64,000 nucleotides of DNA, from contig NC_026744.1 in NCBI RefSeq assembly GCF_000210295.1, forward strand, positions 1,736,001 through 1,800,000, written 5' to 3'. Within the stretch, counting starts at the first letter, position 1; every line of letters begins with the position of its first letter. Under the pieces are notes generated by a model that saw only the letters and a program-made list of their open reading frames with translations, did not search any database and was not told the DNA's origin. The DNA is from Trypanosoma brucei gambiense DAL972. Taxonomy: Eukaryota > Euglenozoa > Kinetoplastea > Trypanosomatida > Trypanosomatidae. The translations under genes were made by a program, and so were the position numbers. Of the stretch, positions 39,089 to 49,030 are shown piece after piece.

Positions 39089-42000
39089 TCATCCGTTTGA
39101 GCTTACCACCTCCACCTCCTGCACAGCCTTCAAAAGCATCCAAGAACAAAAGGTCATGGACGACTTGAAGGGAGAAACCTCACGCGAGGACGATGCCGGT
39201 TCAAATTCCGTGGTCTGCTGATGTTCTCCCCGCACACGCCTCATCTGAACCTCACTCTCCAACAGACGCATGGCCGCCTGCATGACAAGGTGTAGCCGCA
39301 GGAATGAAAACCCCCTTAACTTTAGGAGCATGACACCCATCCATTCATCCGCACTGCCGTATGTTCCATCAGGTGAGTGGTGTTCCGCCGCGTGTTCGGT
39401 GCCTTCGCCGTCTTCAGGTGCGAGTCCCGCGATGTCACACTGCTGTGGAAGCTCTACCTCCAGGCGTCTGGGAATAATTTCATCCACAGGTGCCCCGTCT
39501 ACTTCCACCATTTCCTCTTCGACCATTGTTTTGACTTCCACCTCCATGTTCTCCGTCTTCCTTCTATCTTTCTCCTCTCGGTCATGGTTGTCGTCGCGGC
39601 TACCGCTGCTGCCCAGCACGTCTATCTCCGCCTCGCGTGGTTGATCACGCTCCACATTTTCAACTGGCGCTTTCTTTTGGCAAGATCGACTACCGCGGTT
39701 TGCCGGACGGCGACGTCGTCTCATGCCATAATATCTGGGCTTCTTCCTCTGCGTTGGAGTAGCGCCGGTTGTCCCTCTCTGCGGTGTTTTGGGTGGTTCT
39801 TGCAGCGCCTTATCAGCGGTAGAACATGGCGGCGGGGCACCAGGCATTACAAGGTCCTTGTGTTTCTCGCAGAAAGAGACAACAGCACGATTGATCTTGT
39901 AAAGATTGAGCACAGTCAGCTCTTTAAGCTCGGAAGCGCGTACGCGATACCGTAGATCGAAGGCTGACACTGTGCGGAAAAACGATCTTACATTGTTAAC
40001 TAACATATCAATGTCATTGTTATATTGCGATAAGCTAGTATACTCCTCGTTTTCAAGTTTCATCATCACATCCGAAAGACTAATCTGTCTTCCATTTGTG
40101 TGTTGTTGCCAGTGGTTGTAAAGGTCATGGGTCGGGGTCAGGTCGAGGTTCCGACTGACGAACACAGAAAACTTTTTGTTGTTTATATACTGTCCCACCC
40201 ACTTTGTAAGTACGTGACGCAACTGGCGCCTGCGAAAATCCACACGACGCCACAAGTCCACTTCATCAAGCCACGCCGCACGCACTTGTTTTGGCGATAG
40301 CGGAGGTGGTGGCGACAGATCTTCGGGAAGCTCTTGTAAATTAATGGGCGCGGATGTTTTTAGCGCAAGGTCCACCACACGGAGAAGATAACTCAAGAAC
40401 CGACGTAGGTCATCATCCGACGGCGTGCACGGCACCTCGCACACAGCCGTACGCAACTGTATACTAAGGCGATTGCCGGCAAAGAAGGTGGAGGGCACAT
40501 CGCGTCGAACAGTGGGTGCAATAATGAGTGCATCCGTGTCGCGCAGGCAGTTTAGGTAGTAGCAAAGGTTATCCACATCGTTTGAGCGCCCGATGCCGCA
40601 TTTGTTCCCACATCCGAAACTGGCGTCGACCTCGGGGGCGTGATCGGCCAGCCACTCCTCCAAGCCTTTCAGAATCACCAGCGAGGGGCCGCTGCAGCGC
40701 CTCACAGCCGCGATGCAACTATAAATGTGGCCTGTGTCGAAACGATTGCTGTCTCTGAGATCGTCTCCTCCCTCACCGCAGGTGAGGTTACCACTGAGTG
40801 GGCCAAGGTCGCCCGTGGTTCGAACACCTAACAACCCCGAAGCATCACGGTCCACCACGAGATGCGGAAGATAAAGCGTGAAAGTTCGAATCGACGGCAG
40901 TCCCTTCGTAAGAGCAATAGCTGCCTTCTGTACGGCAAACTCAGAGTCCTCACGGTCCGTTGCACAACCGACAGCTTCCGTTGTGAGAAAAAGCAGAAAG
41001 GGGTGCGCCACGTTACTTATTGGAAAACTGCTCAGCTCCCGTACTGCATCAGCGGAGTTGCTACAGTCTCTCTTCTCCTTTGCAAGGGCAGTCGAAGCAC
41101 TCGGCCACCTTGCTGCGACAAATGACAATAACTTGCATCGCGTACTGTTGAGCAGATACTCAAGATGCTCATCAAGACCATCGCCTACAGCAGTCGTCAC
41201 GCGTCTGGCGGATGCTTTCACCCGGTGCGCGGCGATGAAAAAATCTTCCCGCTGAACAATCAAAGCACCTTCGGGGATTTGTAACTTCTTGCTGGTGGTG
41301 TAGATCTGTGGCAGTGCCGTGCGCAACCGATTCAGACCTGCCTCCGTACACACCGCCTGTATCTCAGCCCCTGTCCATCCTGCGCACCGGTCGGTGAGCT
41401 CCTGCAGAATCTCCTCCCGATCAAGGCGGTCAGCGGGCAGCATAGGTTTCGTCACAATATCGAGGATATGCCGCCTGGCGGCTCCATCGGGTAGGGGAAA
41501 GTACAGTTCACGATCGAAGCGCCCGGGGCGTCGAAGTGCAGGGTCGATTGTGTCCGGCCGGTTGGTAGCGCCAATCACGACAACTCGGCCACGGTCATCG
41601 AGGCCGTCAATGAGCGCCAGCAGAGTAGCGACAAGGGCAGCTTGCGATTGCTCTGCCTTTGCGTGCCTTACGGGAACGAGGCCGTCCAACTCGTCGAAGA
41701 ATATTATGCTTGGTTGCTGGCGCTTGGCCTCCTCAAACAGAAGAATTAGCTGCCGCTCTGCTTCTCCAACCCATTTGGAAAGGATATCAGCTCCCTTACG
41801 CATGAAAAATGTTATTTTTTGGTTGGCATGGAGCATACCCTCATTGGCGAGCGCTCGCGCCATGAGAGTTTTCCCCGTTCCCGGTGGACCAACAAAGAGC
41901 ACACCTCGTGGAGGGGAGAGACTCATCGCCTGCAACATTCCTGGGTACATCAGTGGTAACAGAACCATTTCACGTAACAACACAATGTGTCCAGAAAGAC

Positions 42001-42904
42001 CTCCAACCTTCTCAAAAGTAACAGATGTGTCAAGATTCAGTGGTGTGATATCCCCAAGTGCATTGTTATTGCCCTCTTTTGAGAGACCCGGTTCGCGGCG
42101 GTGGGCGGCATCGTCAGCCCCACTCAATCCCAACAAAACATCTTCTGTACGGCGCTGACGGCTTCCGCGCGATGCCCCGAACAACCCCTTCTTGTCTTCT
42201 AATGAGGTTTCCTTTATTTCGGCGCTGAGGTAGTGATTGATGGGTTTGTTCTTGCTTACGCACACCTTAGCGTTTTTCTTTGCCCGCTGCACCTCACAGT
42301 CGCTCAGTGGTTCTTCCGAGGATAGGTCCAAGGACGAGTGCTCGAATAATAAACCTCCAGCCTCCTCTTCGGGTGAGCCCCGACGAAGAGACTCATCTGT
42401 GATGGAAGAGTCAACGGACTCGTCGCGATCCCGTTTGCGTGTCACAACTTTACCCGGAGTACCATTACACCTGAATCTGCCATGCGGCACCTTCCGAGTG
42501 GGGGTTCCATCCGTGTGCATAGCACATCTGTCGTTGCCGTCGCTGTCATCCGATGACTCGGACGGTCCCGCCCCACTCCCATCAAGCAACTCCAGTGTGT
42601 CACTCAGTTTGGTCACCGCCCGCTTGGCCGCATCCCTCTCGGGATAGCGAGTGTTGATTTGGAGTTCCTGTACAGCAGGCTGTTTAGACCGCCGTGTCAG
42701 CGCTTCAGAGACATACAGAGAGTCATATGTTGGGGCCGCCGGTCGCGGAATACGGCAACCGCGCCCAAGAGGTTCTTCCCGTGGCGGGGTTTGGGGTGCA
42801 TTTGTTATGAAGTTAGAAAATTTGTTGGCATTAGTAGTGTGTGGGCCGGCGTCACCAGTGTGGAGTTGTGCGCTTAATTTCGTTTGGGAGCGGGTCACAA
42901 CCAT
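39089..42904 (-). CDS. ATAD2/Yta7-like AAA ATPase with bromodomain-like region
   Basis: The 1271-residue protein starts at the ATG at 42904. The acidic, disordered N-terminus (1-290) is followed by an intact AAA module: Walker A GPPGTGKT (339-346), Walker B IIFFDELD (400-407), sensor GATNRPDTIDPALRRPGRFDRE. A second AAA-like segment (about 640-880) lacks Walker A and B, as in ATAD2-type proteins. About 960-1090 resembles a bromodomain (RRQLRHVLTKWV..., then EYTSLSQYNNDIDMLVNNVRSFF, then LYKINRAVVSFCEKH). The C-terminus is Arg- then Glu-rich. The architecture is that of ATAD2/Yta7 chromatin ATPases; trypanosomes have such a protein among their bromodomain factors (BDF7, from memory). A nuclear role at chromatin is expected. 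Confidence 0.88.
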   Translation of the reverse strand: MVVTRSQTKLSAQLHTGDAGPHTTNANKFSNFITNAPQTPPREEPLGRGCRIPRPAAPTYDSLYVSEALTRRSKQPAVQELQINTRYPERDAAKRAVTKLSDTLELLDGSGAGPSESSDDSDGNDRCAMHTDGTPTRKVPHGRFRCNGTPGKVVTRKRDRDESVDSSITDESLRRGSPEEEAGGLLFEHSSLDLSSEEPLSDCEVQRAKKNAKVCVSKNKPINHYLSAEIKETSLEDKKGLFGASRGSRQRRTEDVLLGLSGADDAAHRREPGLSKEGNNNALGDITPLNLDTSVTFEKVGGLSGHIVLLREMVLLPLMYPGMLQAMSLSPPRGVLFVGPPGTGKTLMARALANEGMLHANQKITFFMRKGADILSKWVGEAERQLILLFEEAKRQQPSIIFFDELDGLVPVRHAKAEQSQAALVATLLALIDGLDDRGRVVVIGATNRPDTIDPALRRPGRFDRELYFPLPDGAARRHILDIVTKPMLPADRLDREEILQELTDRCAGWTGAEIQAVCTEAGLNRLRTALPQIYTTSKKLQIPEGALIVQREDFFIAAHRVKASARRVTTAVGDGLDEHLEYLLNSTRCKLLSFVAARWPSASTALAKEKRDCSNSADAVRELSSFPISNVAHPFLLFLTTEAVGCATDREDSEFAVQKAAIALTKGLPSIRTFTLYLPHLVVDRDASGLLGVRTTGDLGPLSGNLTCGEGGDDLRDSNRFDTGHIYSCIAAVRRCSGPSLVILKGLEEWLADHAPEVDASFGCGNKCGIGRSNDVDNLCYYLNCLRDTDALIIAPTVRRDVPSTFFAGNRLSIQLRTAVCEVPCTPSDDDLRRFLSYLLRVVDLALKTSAPINLQELPEDLSPPPPLSPKQVRAAWLDEVDLWRRVDFRRRQLRHVLTKWVGQYINNKKFSVFVSRNLDLTPTHDLYNHWQQHTNGRQISLSDVMMKLENEEYTSLSQYNNDIDMLVNNVRSFFRTVSAFDLRYRVRASELKELTVLNLYKINRAVVSFCEKHKDLVMPGAPPPCSTADKALQEPPKTPQRGTTGATPTQRKKPRYYGMRRRRRPANRGSRSCQKKAPVENVERDQPREAEIDVLGSSGSRDDNHDREEKDRRKTENMEVEVKTMVEEEMVEVDGAPVDEIIPRRLEVELPQQCDIAGLAPEDGEGTEHAAEHHSPDGTYGSADEWMGVMLLKLRGFSFLRLHLVMQAAMRLLESEVQMRRVRGEHQQTTEFEPASSSREVSPFKSSMTFCSWMLLKAVQEVEVVSSNG

Positions 42905-43548
42905 TCCCCCCCCTCAGGCCCGTCACGTAGCCCAGAGCAGTCAGAGAAAGTGAAGACTTTGCCTCCCTCTACTACAGTGCTACAAGGGAAGGGCATGATG
43001 TACGGAAGAAAACAAACGAATAGTAAAAGGAGGAAGAAACAAAGTTATAGTGTCAGTACAGGCACCGAAAACGCTGTGAGAATGGGGGAAGTTTTGAGGG
43101 TGAAAGCGTGAAGGGAGATACCGAAAAACTAAGCGAACACTAAGGGAAAAGAGAAGTCAACTTCACCACCACAATAACACTGGTTGAAACGAGTCGCAAG
43201 CACCGTGCTTTGCATACCACAAACTGAAAGAAAGCACGACCCACTACCACACGAATTAAGTTGTTCAGAAACTAGGGATTTCAGCGGATACACCCTTTTT
43301 CCCGATACCACTCAACTACTGTTGTTGCTGTCTGTCGCTTCGTAGTGTGATGTTATTGCACAGCGGTGCCCCTTTGGAATCGCTTTGACTCCACCGGTGG
43401 TTCCTCCCCGTTTGTTTACCTGATATTAACACAATTATGATAATATATAAATGTATTCATATATTTATGCGTACTACAGAAAGGGGAAACGTGCGAGATT
43501 AACTAAAGAGGTGATCATTATTGGTGGATCCTTAACCACACGCTCCCT
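42905..43548. other. 0.64-kb intergenic region
   Basis: The + strand purine runs (about 43010-43045) would act as pyrimidine tracts for trans-splicing of the AAA gene. No gene seen. Confidence 0.65.
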
Positions 43549-44124
43549 TCAGTGACGACTCTTCACGGAAGTATTTGTGGGGGCACCGGCGGCCCTCTCC
43601 ATCTCCCGCCGCTTCTGCGCTCGCTTACGTGCGGCCTCGCGTCGCTGCTGCTTCTTCACCTCTGCCTCCTGCTGCACCGCCACAAGATCATCACGCGCCT
43701 TGTGTTTAACCTCCGTGTCCTCAATCCAATCAATGTTGTGCTTAAGTGCCGACGCGGCGTCACGGCGCTCTTGCAGGTGTGCCCTCTCCATACGCCGCTC
43801 CCAAAGCGCCTCTTGTCGACTCTGCTTAATGCGCTCCACACGTTTCATAACCTTCAAGGTGTTATGAAGCAGCTCCCGGTTATACTTAACGGGGACGTGG
43901 CGACGCTGCTCAAAGTCCATCGTGCTATCTACGGCAAGTTCCTTACCATTGGCTTTACGAAACGTCTTGGTCCATTTGAGCTTCATTGGGTTACGCTTCA
44001 TACCAAAGTTCTTTCGGCACTTGGAGGCGCAGAAACGAAATATTTTACAATCATTGCGCACAAACATCTGACCATGACCGGGGTATATCGGTGCACCGCA
44101 GAATGAACACTGCTCAATCCTCAT
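43549..44124 (-). CDS. RLP24: Ribosome biogenesis protein RLP24
   Basis: This 191-residue nuclear 60S assembly factor is related to ribosomal protein L24e. The N-terminal zinc ribbon is [20 protein letters not shown] (6-25) with CASKCRKNF (32-40). [21 protein letters not shown], then [16 protein letters not shown], distinguishes RLP24/RSL24D1 from true L24e. The long basic C-terminal helix (110-180) is where RLP24 of other eukaryotes recruits the AAA ATPase Drg1/AFG2. The start is the ATG at 44124. Confidence 0.95.
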   Translation of the reverse strand: MRIEQCSFCGAPIYPGHGQMFVRNDCKIFRFCASKCRKNFGMKRNPMKLKWTKTFRKANGKELAVDSTMDFEQRRHVPVKYNRELLHNTLKVMKRVERIKQSRQEALWERRMERAHLQERRDAASALKHNIDWIEDTEVKHKARDDLVAVQQEAEVKKQQRREAARKRAQKRREMERAAGAPTNTSVKSRH

Positions 44125-44935
44125 TGTAAAATCTACTTGCTACCACTAAGACTCCCTCTTTTCCTTTTTCGTTTCTTTTTAGTCTCCTCTCCCTTTCTTT
44201 CCAGCTACGCGCTACACGTGGTAAGGGGATAAAAGTAAAGGAAGAAAAAGACAGAGTTGGGATAAACATGAAAACACGTTCCTCTTAGTTGTGATAAAGG
44301 CAGCGGTGACTGAAGATGCAAAGATTACCCATATATGGATGTGTATTTCGATATACATGCGTACATGAAGTAGCTATTCTTTTTTTTTTTCAATACAACG
44401 GCGACCCAACAACAGTTTGTGCGTGCACAAAAGGAATGGAAAGCTTCTTTTTTAAAAAAATATCCCCTGATGTGGAAAGAAAAGGTACCACAACTGAAGC
44501 GGAAGCCAGTGAGGAAAAAAAAAAGGAAACAGAGTACACGTAACCACGCGTTTTGCCTTCCTCTAGCTTCTAAGTCGGTGTGTAAACCATTAAATAATTC
44601 TAATCCAAGAGATGCAACGCCATTTGCTACACGACAAACTCAAGTAGTTTGGCCTTTCCTGACGATTTAATTTCTATTAAATGGCTCTCGGGAAATGGGA
44701 AAAGAAAACAGCTGCTTGAAGACCATGTTCTTCTTCATTCTTTCTTTTGTCCTTTTTTTTTTACTTTTTCTTCCACATCCGGAAAGTAAAAAAAAAAAAA
44801 GAAAAATACTCACAAATACAAGTACGAATACATCCATCATCCCAAACGGTAGCAGCCACCTCTCGTGTACATGTCAAAATTTAAGTAAATGAAAAAGAAA
44901 GGAACACGTAGGGCGACCGGAACACGCGGTTGTTG
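44125..44935. other. 0.81-kb intergenic region
   Basis: The region has low-complexity A/T runs (44379-44390, 44514-44525, 44789-44803) and no credible gene. Frames at 44316-44543 and 44695-44892 on + are compositional. Confidence 0.65.
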
Positions 44936-47575
44936 TTAAACCTGAGGAGCCATCAGTGCGTTCAACAGCAGGCACTGCTTTATTTCCTCCACGGTCCTTC
45001 CACCCACATCCGCGCCGGCATCCCCATCAGCACTTTCCTCACTCTTCATGGCTGACCGCTGCAGGTCGCAGTTAATATCAAGCAGTGAAGGACACTGATG
45101 TACCGTCTCATGCATTAATTTCAGAAGTGGAATCTGCTGCTGCTGGCGGTCAGTTGGCGCATCCAGTGCCGCATCACGACCCACAGGAAATATGACGCCA
45201 CCACTCGTGGTGGTGGCCGGGTATGTAGAGGATATGTAAAATACCTCAATTCCACTTTTTTGGGGCAGTGCCCGCACCATGTTGTTGACATCACACTGCT
45301 TGATCTCGTGATTTCCGCACAAGTTTATGCGACGCAATTTCCCCTTGCTTCCGTGGTCCTCGCAGAGCCTTGCGAGAATTGGCCCATGCACATCCTCAAA
45401 GTCATTAAAGCTCAGATTGACATCTTCAAGCGAAGGATGATTGTTGAAGACGTCCACCAGTCTTTCCACATTTTTTATCTGCGCCTGCGGGTCCTCGCAG
45501 TACTGAGGTTTGCGCGAACCCAACAAGTTGTGGGAAAGATCTAACTCCGCCAAATATGTGTTGCTTGAGACACCAGGAACTACCACAGAGGCGTCTGTAA
45601 TGGCATTGTGCGCCAAAGTAAGCCGCTGCAATACGGGTGAACTAATCATTAGGTGGGTTAGAGCGTCAACAGCATTATCGATATTGTTGCGTGAGAGATT
45701 CACATCAACAAGTGATATTGGCATCGACGCAGCGGATGGAAACAAGACATTCAGACCCGATGATCGGATGTTGTTGTTAGCAAGATTCAGAACGCGTAGT
45801 GTGGGACGCCTGTTACACATGGCAGTACTATAGAGCGCGGCGGCAACAAATCCCAACGCTGTCGTATCATGCGGTGCCGCAACGTCCCCACAAATGTCAT
45901 TGCTCTCAAGATCTAGTTCCTCCAGCGAGGATACAGTTGCAATGGTACTCAACAGGGCAGAAGCTAAGGTTGTTCCTAGGTAATTCCCGGCAACTGACAA
46001 CCGGCGCAGCCTGCCATTTTCCCTCAACGCTGCAGCCGTCGCTTGCATAGCCGCTAGAGCCATTTTTTGTTGGGCCTTGCTTGTTTTCTTCCCAGCGAGT
46101 TGGTTCCGACGTAATATAAGCGTGTTAAGGACAGTTTTTTGAGACGACAGCAGCACCTTCGAAATGTAGTGCAGGCCATGAAAGCCTATGCCGTTATCCG
46201 TAAGGTCGAGGACCTCAACGGAATGGTTTTCGGCAAGTGCTGTGGCGACCATATGAGCCCCTACGGGGCCTAACAGGTTACCTGAAAGATCCAACACACG
46301 TAACCTGTGGTAATGCCGGAGTGGGCCCATAAGGTGCCAAAGCGGCAAGTCTTGCCAGCTCTCAACGTCTACAGTGGTTGCGTCATTTTCAGGGTCTAGC
46401 TCATTCACTTCGACAGGTGGCGCCTCCTCACCTTCCCCACCACTGTGGATATCGTTGTGAGCTAGCCTCAAGCAGCGCAAAAATTTGTTCTTCTTAAGCA
46501 CCTCACTGATCGCCTCCAAACCACTGTATTCTTCACCAAAGACGGGATCATCAGGCTGATGCTCCGGGTCCTCATCGGTGTCTGGTGAAGGGGTCCCCAA
46601 CTGATTATCAGAAAGGTCCAGCGCTACGATGGAAATGTTTTTCGTGAGAGCTTTGGCGATTACACCAAATCCAAACGGCCCCAACATGTTACTGCTAAGG
46701 TCCAGTACTTTAATGGTTTCATTGGCGTCGATAGCCTTCGCCAGCATACGCAACGGAACGAGAGAGACACGTTCGTCCTCGTTGGGTGCGCACAGTTGAT
46801 TGTGGTCAAGCAGCAGCACCCGAATCTTTGTGTCATTCATGAGTATTTTACATATGTTACGAAACGCGTCTAGTTCATACGCGGCCCGCTGGCGGATTGC
46901 GTCGTCGTAGGTTGTGTATTGCACCTCCTGACTTTGGCACCAAGCCATCAGCTCCTCATTGATGGAGTAATCAGTTTCGTCTTCCATTTCTTCTTCCTCT
47001 GTATCCTCTGTGCCATCATCACTACCCTTAGCAGGTTTCGGCGCCGGGAGTGGGAATCGTTGCATTAACTCATTTATCTTCGCCACCACTGTCGATGGTG
47101 GAGCCTCGGCATGGTTGTGTGGCATGACGGCCCCGTCACCTAAGTTAAGACAAGTAACATTGGAGTTGTAAAGAGTCATGAGTCGCTCAAGTCTTTGTAC
47201 ATCATCAAAGGTCATGACGGGGTGTGGCTTAAGGTGATGTATATAGGGCAAAACCACCCGCAGCGCCTCCAGCTGACCTTCATCTGGCAAAGCAACCGGC
47301 ACCTGAAAGCCGTAACTCGCAACGGCAGCAGCGTCAGCACCGCTGATGGAGGAAAGCACCTCCCGCATTGCGCGCTCAGCAGTGGATGGTATAACCCACT
47401 TTGCAGGCGGAAGTGCGAGCGGGATGCTATTAGGGTTGATGGGCTGATTGCTAGAAACATGAGCCCTAATTGTAGCGCCGTGCAGTGCTCGCGCAAGTTG
47501 TGCTGCTCTAATCGCAGCGTAGAGGCCTTCATCGCCGGCGAATCGGGACTCGCCCGTCGGCGTCACAAACAGCAT
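44936..47575 (-). CDS. Leucine-rich repeat protein, ribonuclease-inhibitor type
   Basis: The 879-residue protein starts at the ATG at 47575. At least fifteen LRRs are visible from about residue 255 to 770, with consensus LxxLDLSxNxLGxxGxxxLAxAL (for example IKVLDLSSNMLGPFG, LRVLDLSGNLLGPVG, VEVLDLTDNGIGFHG, LAELDLSHNLLG, LEDVNLSFNDF, LRRINLCGN). This is the 28-residue RI/NLR-like class, expected to form a solenoid for protein binding. Residues 200-220 are acidic (DDGTEDTEEEEMEDETD). No signal peptide, membrane segment or enzymatic domain. Similar LRR proteins occur in flagella and cytoskeleton of trypanosomatids, but location cannot be deduced. Confidence 0.9.
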   Translation of the reverse strand: MLFVTPTGESRFAGDEGLYAAIRAAQLARALHGATIRAHVSSNQPINPNSIPLALPPAKWVIPSTAERAMREVLSSISGADAAAVASYGFQVPVALPDEGQLEALRVVLPYIHHLKPHPVMTFDDVQRLERLMTLYNSNVTCLNLGDGAVMPHNHAEAPPSTVVAKINELMQRFPLPAPKPAKGSDDGTEDTEEEEMEDETDYSINEELMAWCQSQEVQYTTYDDAIRQRAAYELDAFRNICKILMNDTKIRVLLLDHNQLCAPNEDERVSLVPLRMLAKAIDANETIKVLDLSSNMLGPFGFGVIAKALTKNISIVALDLSDNQLGTPSPDTDEDPEHQPDDPVFGEEYSGLEAISEVLKKNKFLRCLRLAHNDIHSGGEGEEAPPVEVNELDPENDATTVDVESWQDLPLWHLMGPLRHYHRLRVLDLSGNLLGPVGAHMVATALAENHSVEVLDLTDNGIGFHGLHYISKVLLSSQKTVLNTLILRRNQLAGKKTSKAQQKMALAAMQATAAALRENGRLRRLSVAGNYLGTTLASALLSTIATVSSLEELDLESNDICGDVAAPHDTTALGFVAAALYSTAMCNRRPTLRVLNLANNNIRSSGLNVLFPSAASMPISLVDVNLSRNNIDNAVDALTHLMISSPVLQRLTLAHNAITDASVVVPGVSSNTYLAELDLSHNLLGSRKPQYCEDPQAQIKNVERLVDVFNNHPSLEDVNLSFNDFEDVHGPILARLCEDHGSKGKLRRINLCGNHEIKQCDVNNMVRALPQKSGIEVFYISSTYPATTTSGGVIFPVGRDAALDAPTDRQQQQIPLLKLMHETVHQCPSLLDINCDLQRSAMKSEESADGDAGADVGGRTVEEIKQCLLLNALMAPQV

Positions 47576-48139
47576 TAGGTGCGGATGAGCTGCCTTGCTG
47601 TATCTAAAAAGGTTATTTGTCAGTATGTATGTTCTTTCCCTCTGCTACTTGAGAGAACAAGGCCACTGTTTTCACTTCCCTATGAAGCGCTTGGTGGCGG
47701 GTAAGGAAATGGTGACAAGTACGTAGTTCACTAACGGGAGATACGAAGGGGAGAAAGAAAAGATATAAGAAACAGGTAAGGCACTGATGGGAAGGAATTT
47801 GGCACTCAAATGAGACAGAAAACAAAAGGATCAAATCGAAGAGGAAAAAAAACAGGAACAAAGCCATCGAAACCAACGCCACCGGTAAATAGGAGTCGTT
47901 TGTTGAGTTGAACGTTTTCCACCGCTGGAGGTAAATATATAGCTGTGTTAATTTTTCTAAATGCACAAACTGAACTGGTGCTTAACTCACATAGCGTCAC
48001 TCGCCTTCAAGCATCCCTACCCGTTCCCGTTACTCGATAACGAGTGAAAACGCATTTACCAATTAGATGCCCAGTCGCATACTAATTCTCAGCTCCACCA
48101 ATGAGATGGAAACAAATACACGACGGAAACAAGCGTCCT
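47576..48139. other. 0.56-kb intergenic region
   Basis: The + purine runs (about 47745-47775 and 47815-47855) form pyrimidine tracts on -, fitting the LRR gene trans-splice site. Frames at 47613-47966 are poly-pyrimidine artefacts. Confidence 0.65.
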
Positions 48140-49030
48140 CTACACAGAAAGCCACTGGACTCCATCGTCTCGCACTTCTCCCTTAACACGAGAGAACACG
48201 AAATTATCATCGTGGGCGAGTAAATTTCGCAGATAAACGTCGTGGTGATCTGACGGCCGATGCGGTCGCAAAGGATCTGGTTGGATCTGCTGTAATACAT
48301 ACAACGCCCGACCGCAGCGCCGCCTGTGCTCCCGTTCAAGCCGCTTCAGCACTTCGGCATGGGAATCTACAGTCTGAGTGAAATCGCTCTTCCGTGACGC
48401 TGGGGACGCGAAGCGAAGTGTTACGAGACCACCCTTCAGTATCGGAGGTGTTACGGGCCAGCTTCCGCCGTTCGCAGTGGCCCTGGAAGCCGTGGGTGCG
48501 GAGGGATCCAAAACTTTTGTAGGCGTCTCAGAGTTATCGCCAAGATTTTCCGCGATCACAGTATTTACCGGATTGCAGAGGGTTGAATACCCCGCGACTG
48601 CCTGCGGGGATGCCGCGGTACGACGTGATGGGCACCCTTTCAGTTTTTTACCCCCATTATGACAATCCCCCGCCACCAACTCTCCTTCTACAGCTGTATG
48701 ACCGACTTGACAGAAAAAAGGAGGAACAGGCAGGTTCACATCTGTTGTTGCCCCGCACTGCGACCCCGCTTCACTGGTGAAAGCAGTACTTCTTCGTACA
48801 GTAGCTGCGTATGAGTCCTTATCAATACTTGGAGGAGTATGACTGGACATCTCACGGGACCGCATCCTTCTCTTGTTACCTGACTTCTCAATGCTAGGCC
48901 GACTTGAATATCCAGGGCCATGGGGCCAACAATAGTCTGACCATGATGCGCCACATCTATCTCTTTGGCATGAATGAGATGAGCAGCTAAAGCGCGTAGA
49001 AGTGCCGGCGGAAGTGCCAATCCTATGCAT
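48140..49030 (-). CDS. Hypothetical protein
   Basis: The protein has 296 residues from the ATG at 49030 (MHRIGTSAGTSTRF); the open frame continues to 49123 only with a GTG. No domain is recognised. The body is Ser/Thr/Pro/Cys-rich and probably disordered. The last 90 residues (VTLRFASPASRKSD, EVLKRLEREHRRRCGRALYV and a terminal GVQWLSV) look more ordered, with a basic helix. No membrane or signal segment. The frame is the longest and only coding-like one here and lies on the transcribed strand. Confidence 0.68.
   Translation of the reverse strand: MHRIGTSAGTSTRFSCSSHSCQRDRCGASWSDYCWPHGPGYSSRPSIEKSGNKRRMRSREMSSHTPPSIDKDSYAATVRRSTAFTSEAGSQCGATTDVNLPVPPFFCQVGHTAVEGELVAGDCHNGGKKLKGCPSRRTAASPQAVAGYSTLCNPVNTVIAENLGDNSETPTKVLDPSAPTASRATANGGSWPVTPPILKGGLVTLRFASPASRKSDFTQTVDSHAEVLKRLEREHRRRCGRALYVLQQIQPDPLRPHRPSDHHDVYLRNLLAHDDNFVFSRVKGEVRDDGVQWLSV

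Noticed and set aside
39190..39205. GGTTCAAATTCC, matching a tRNA B-box
   Set aside because: Lies inside the AAA ATPase coding sequence with no A-box or cloverleaf around it.
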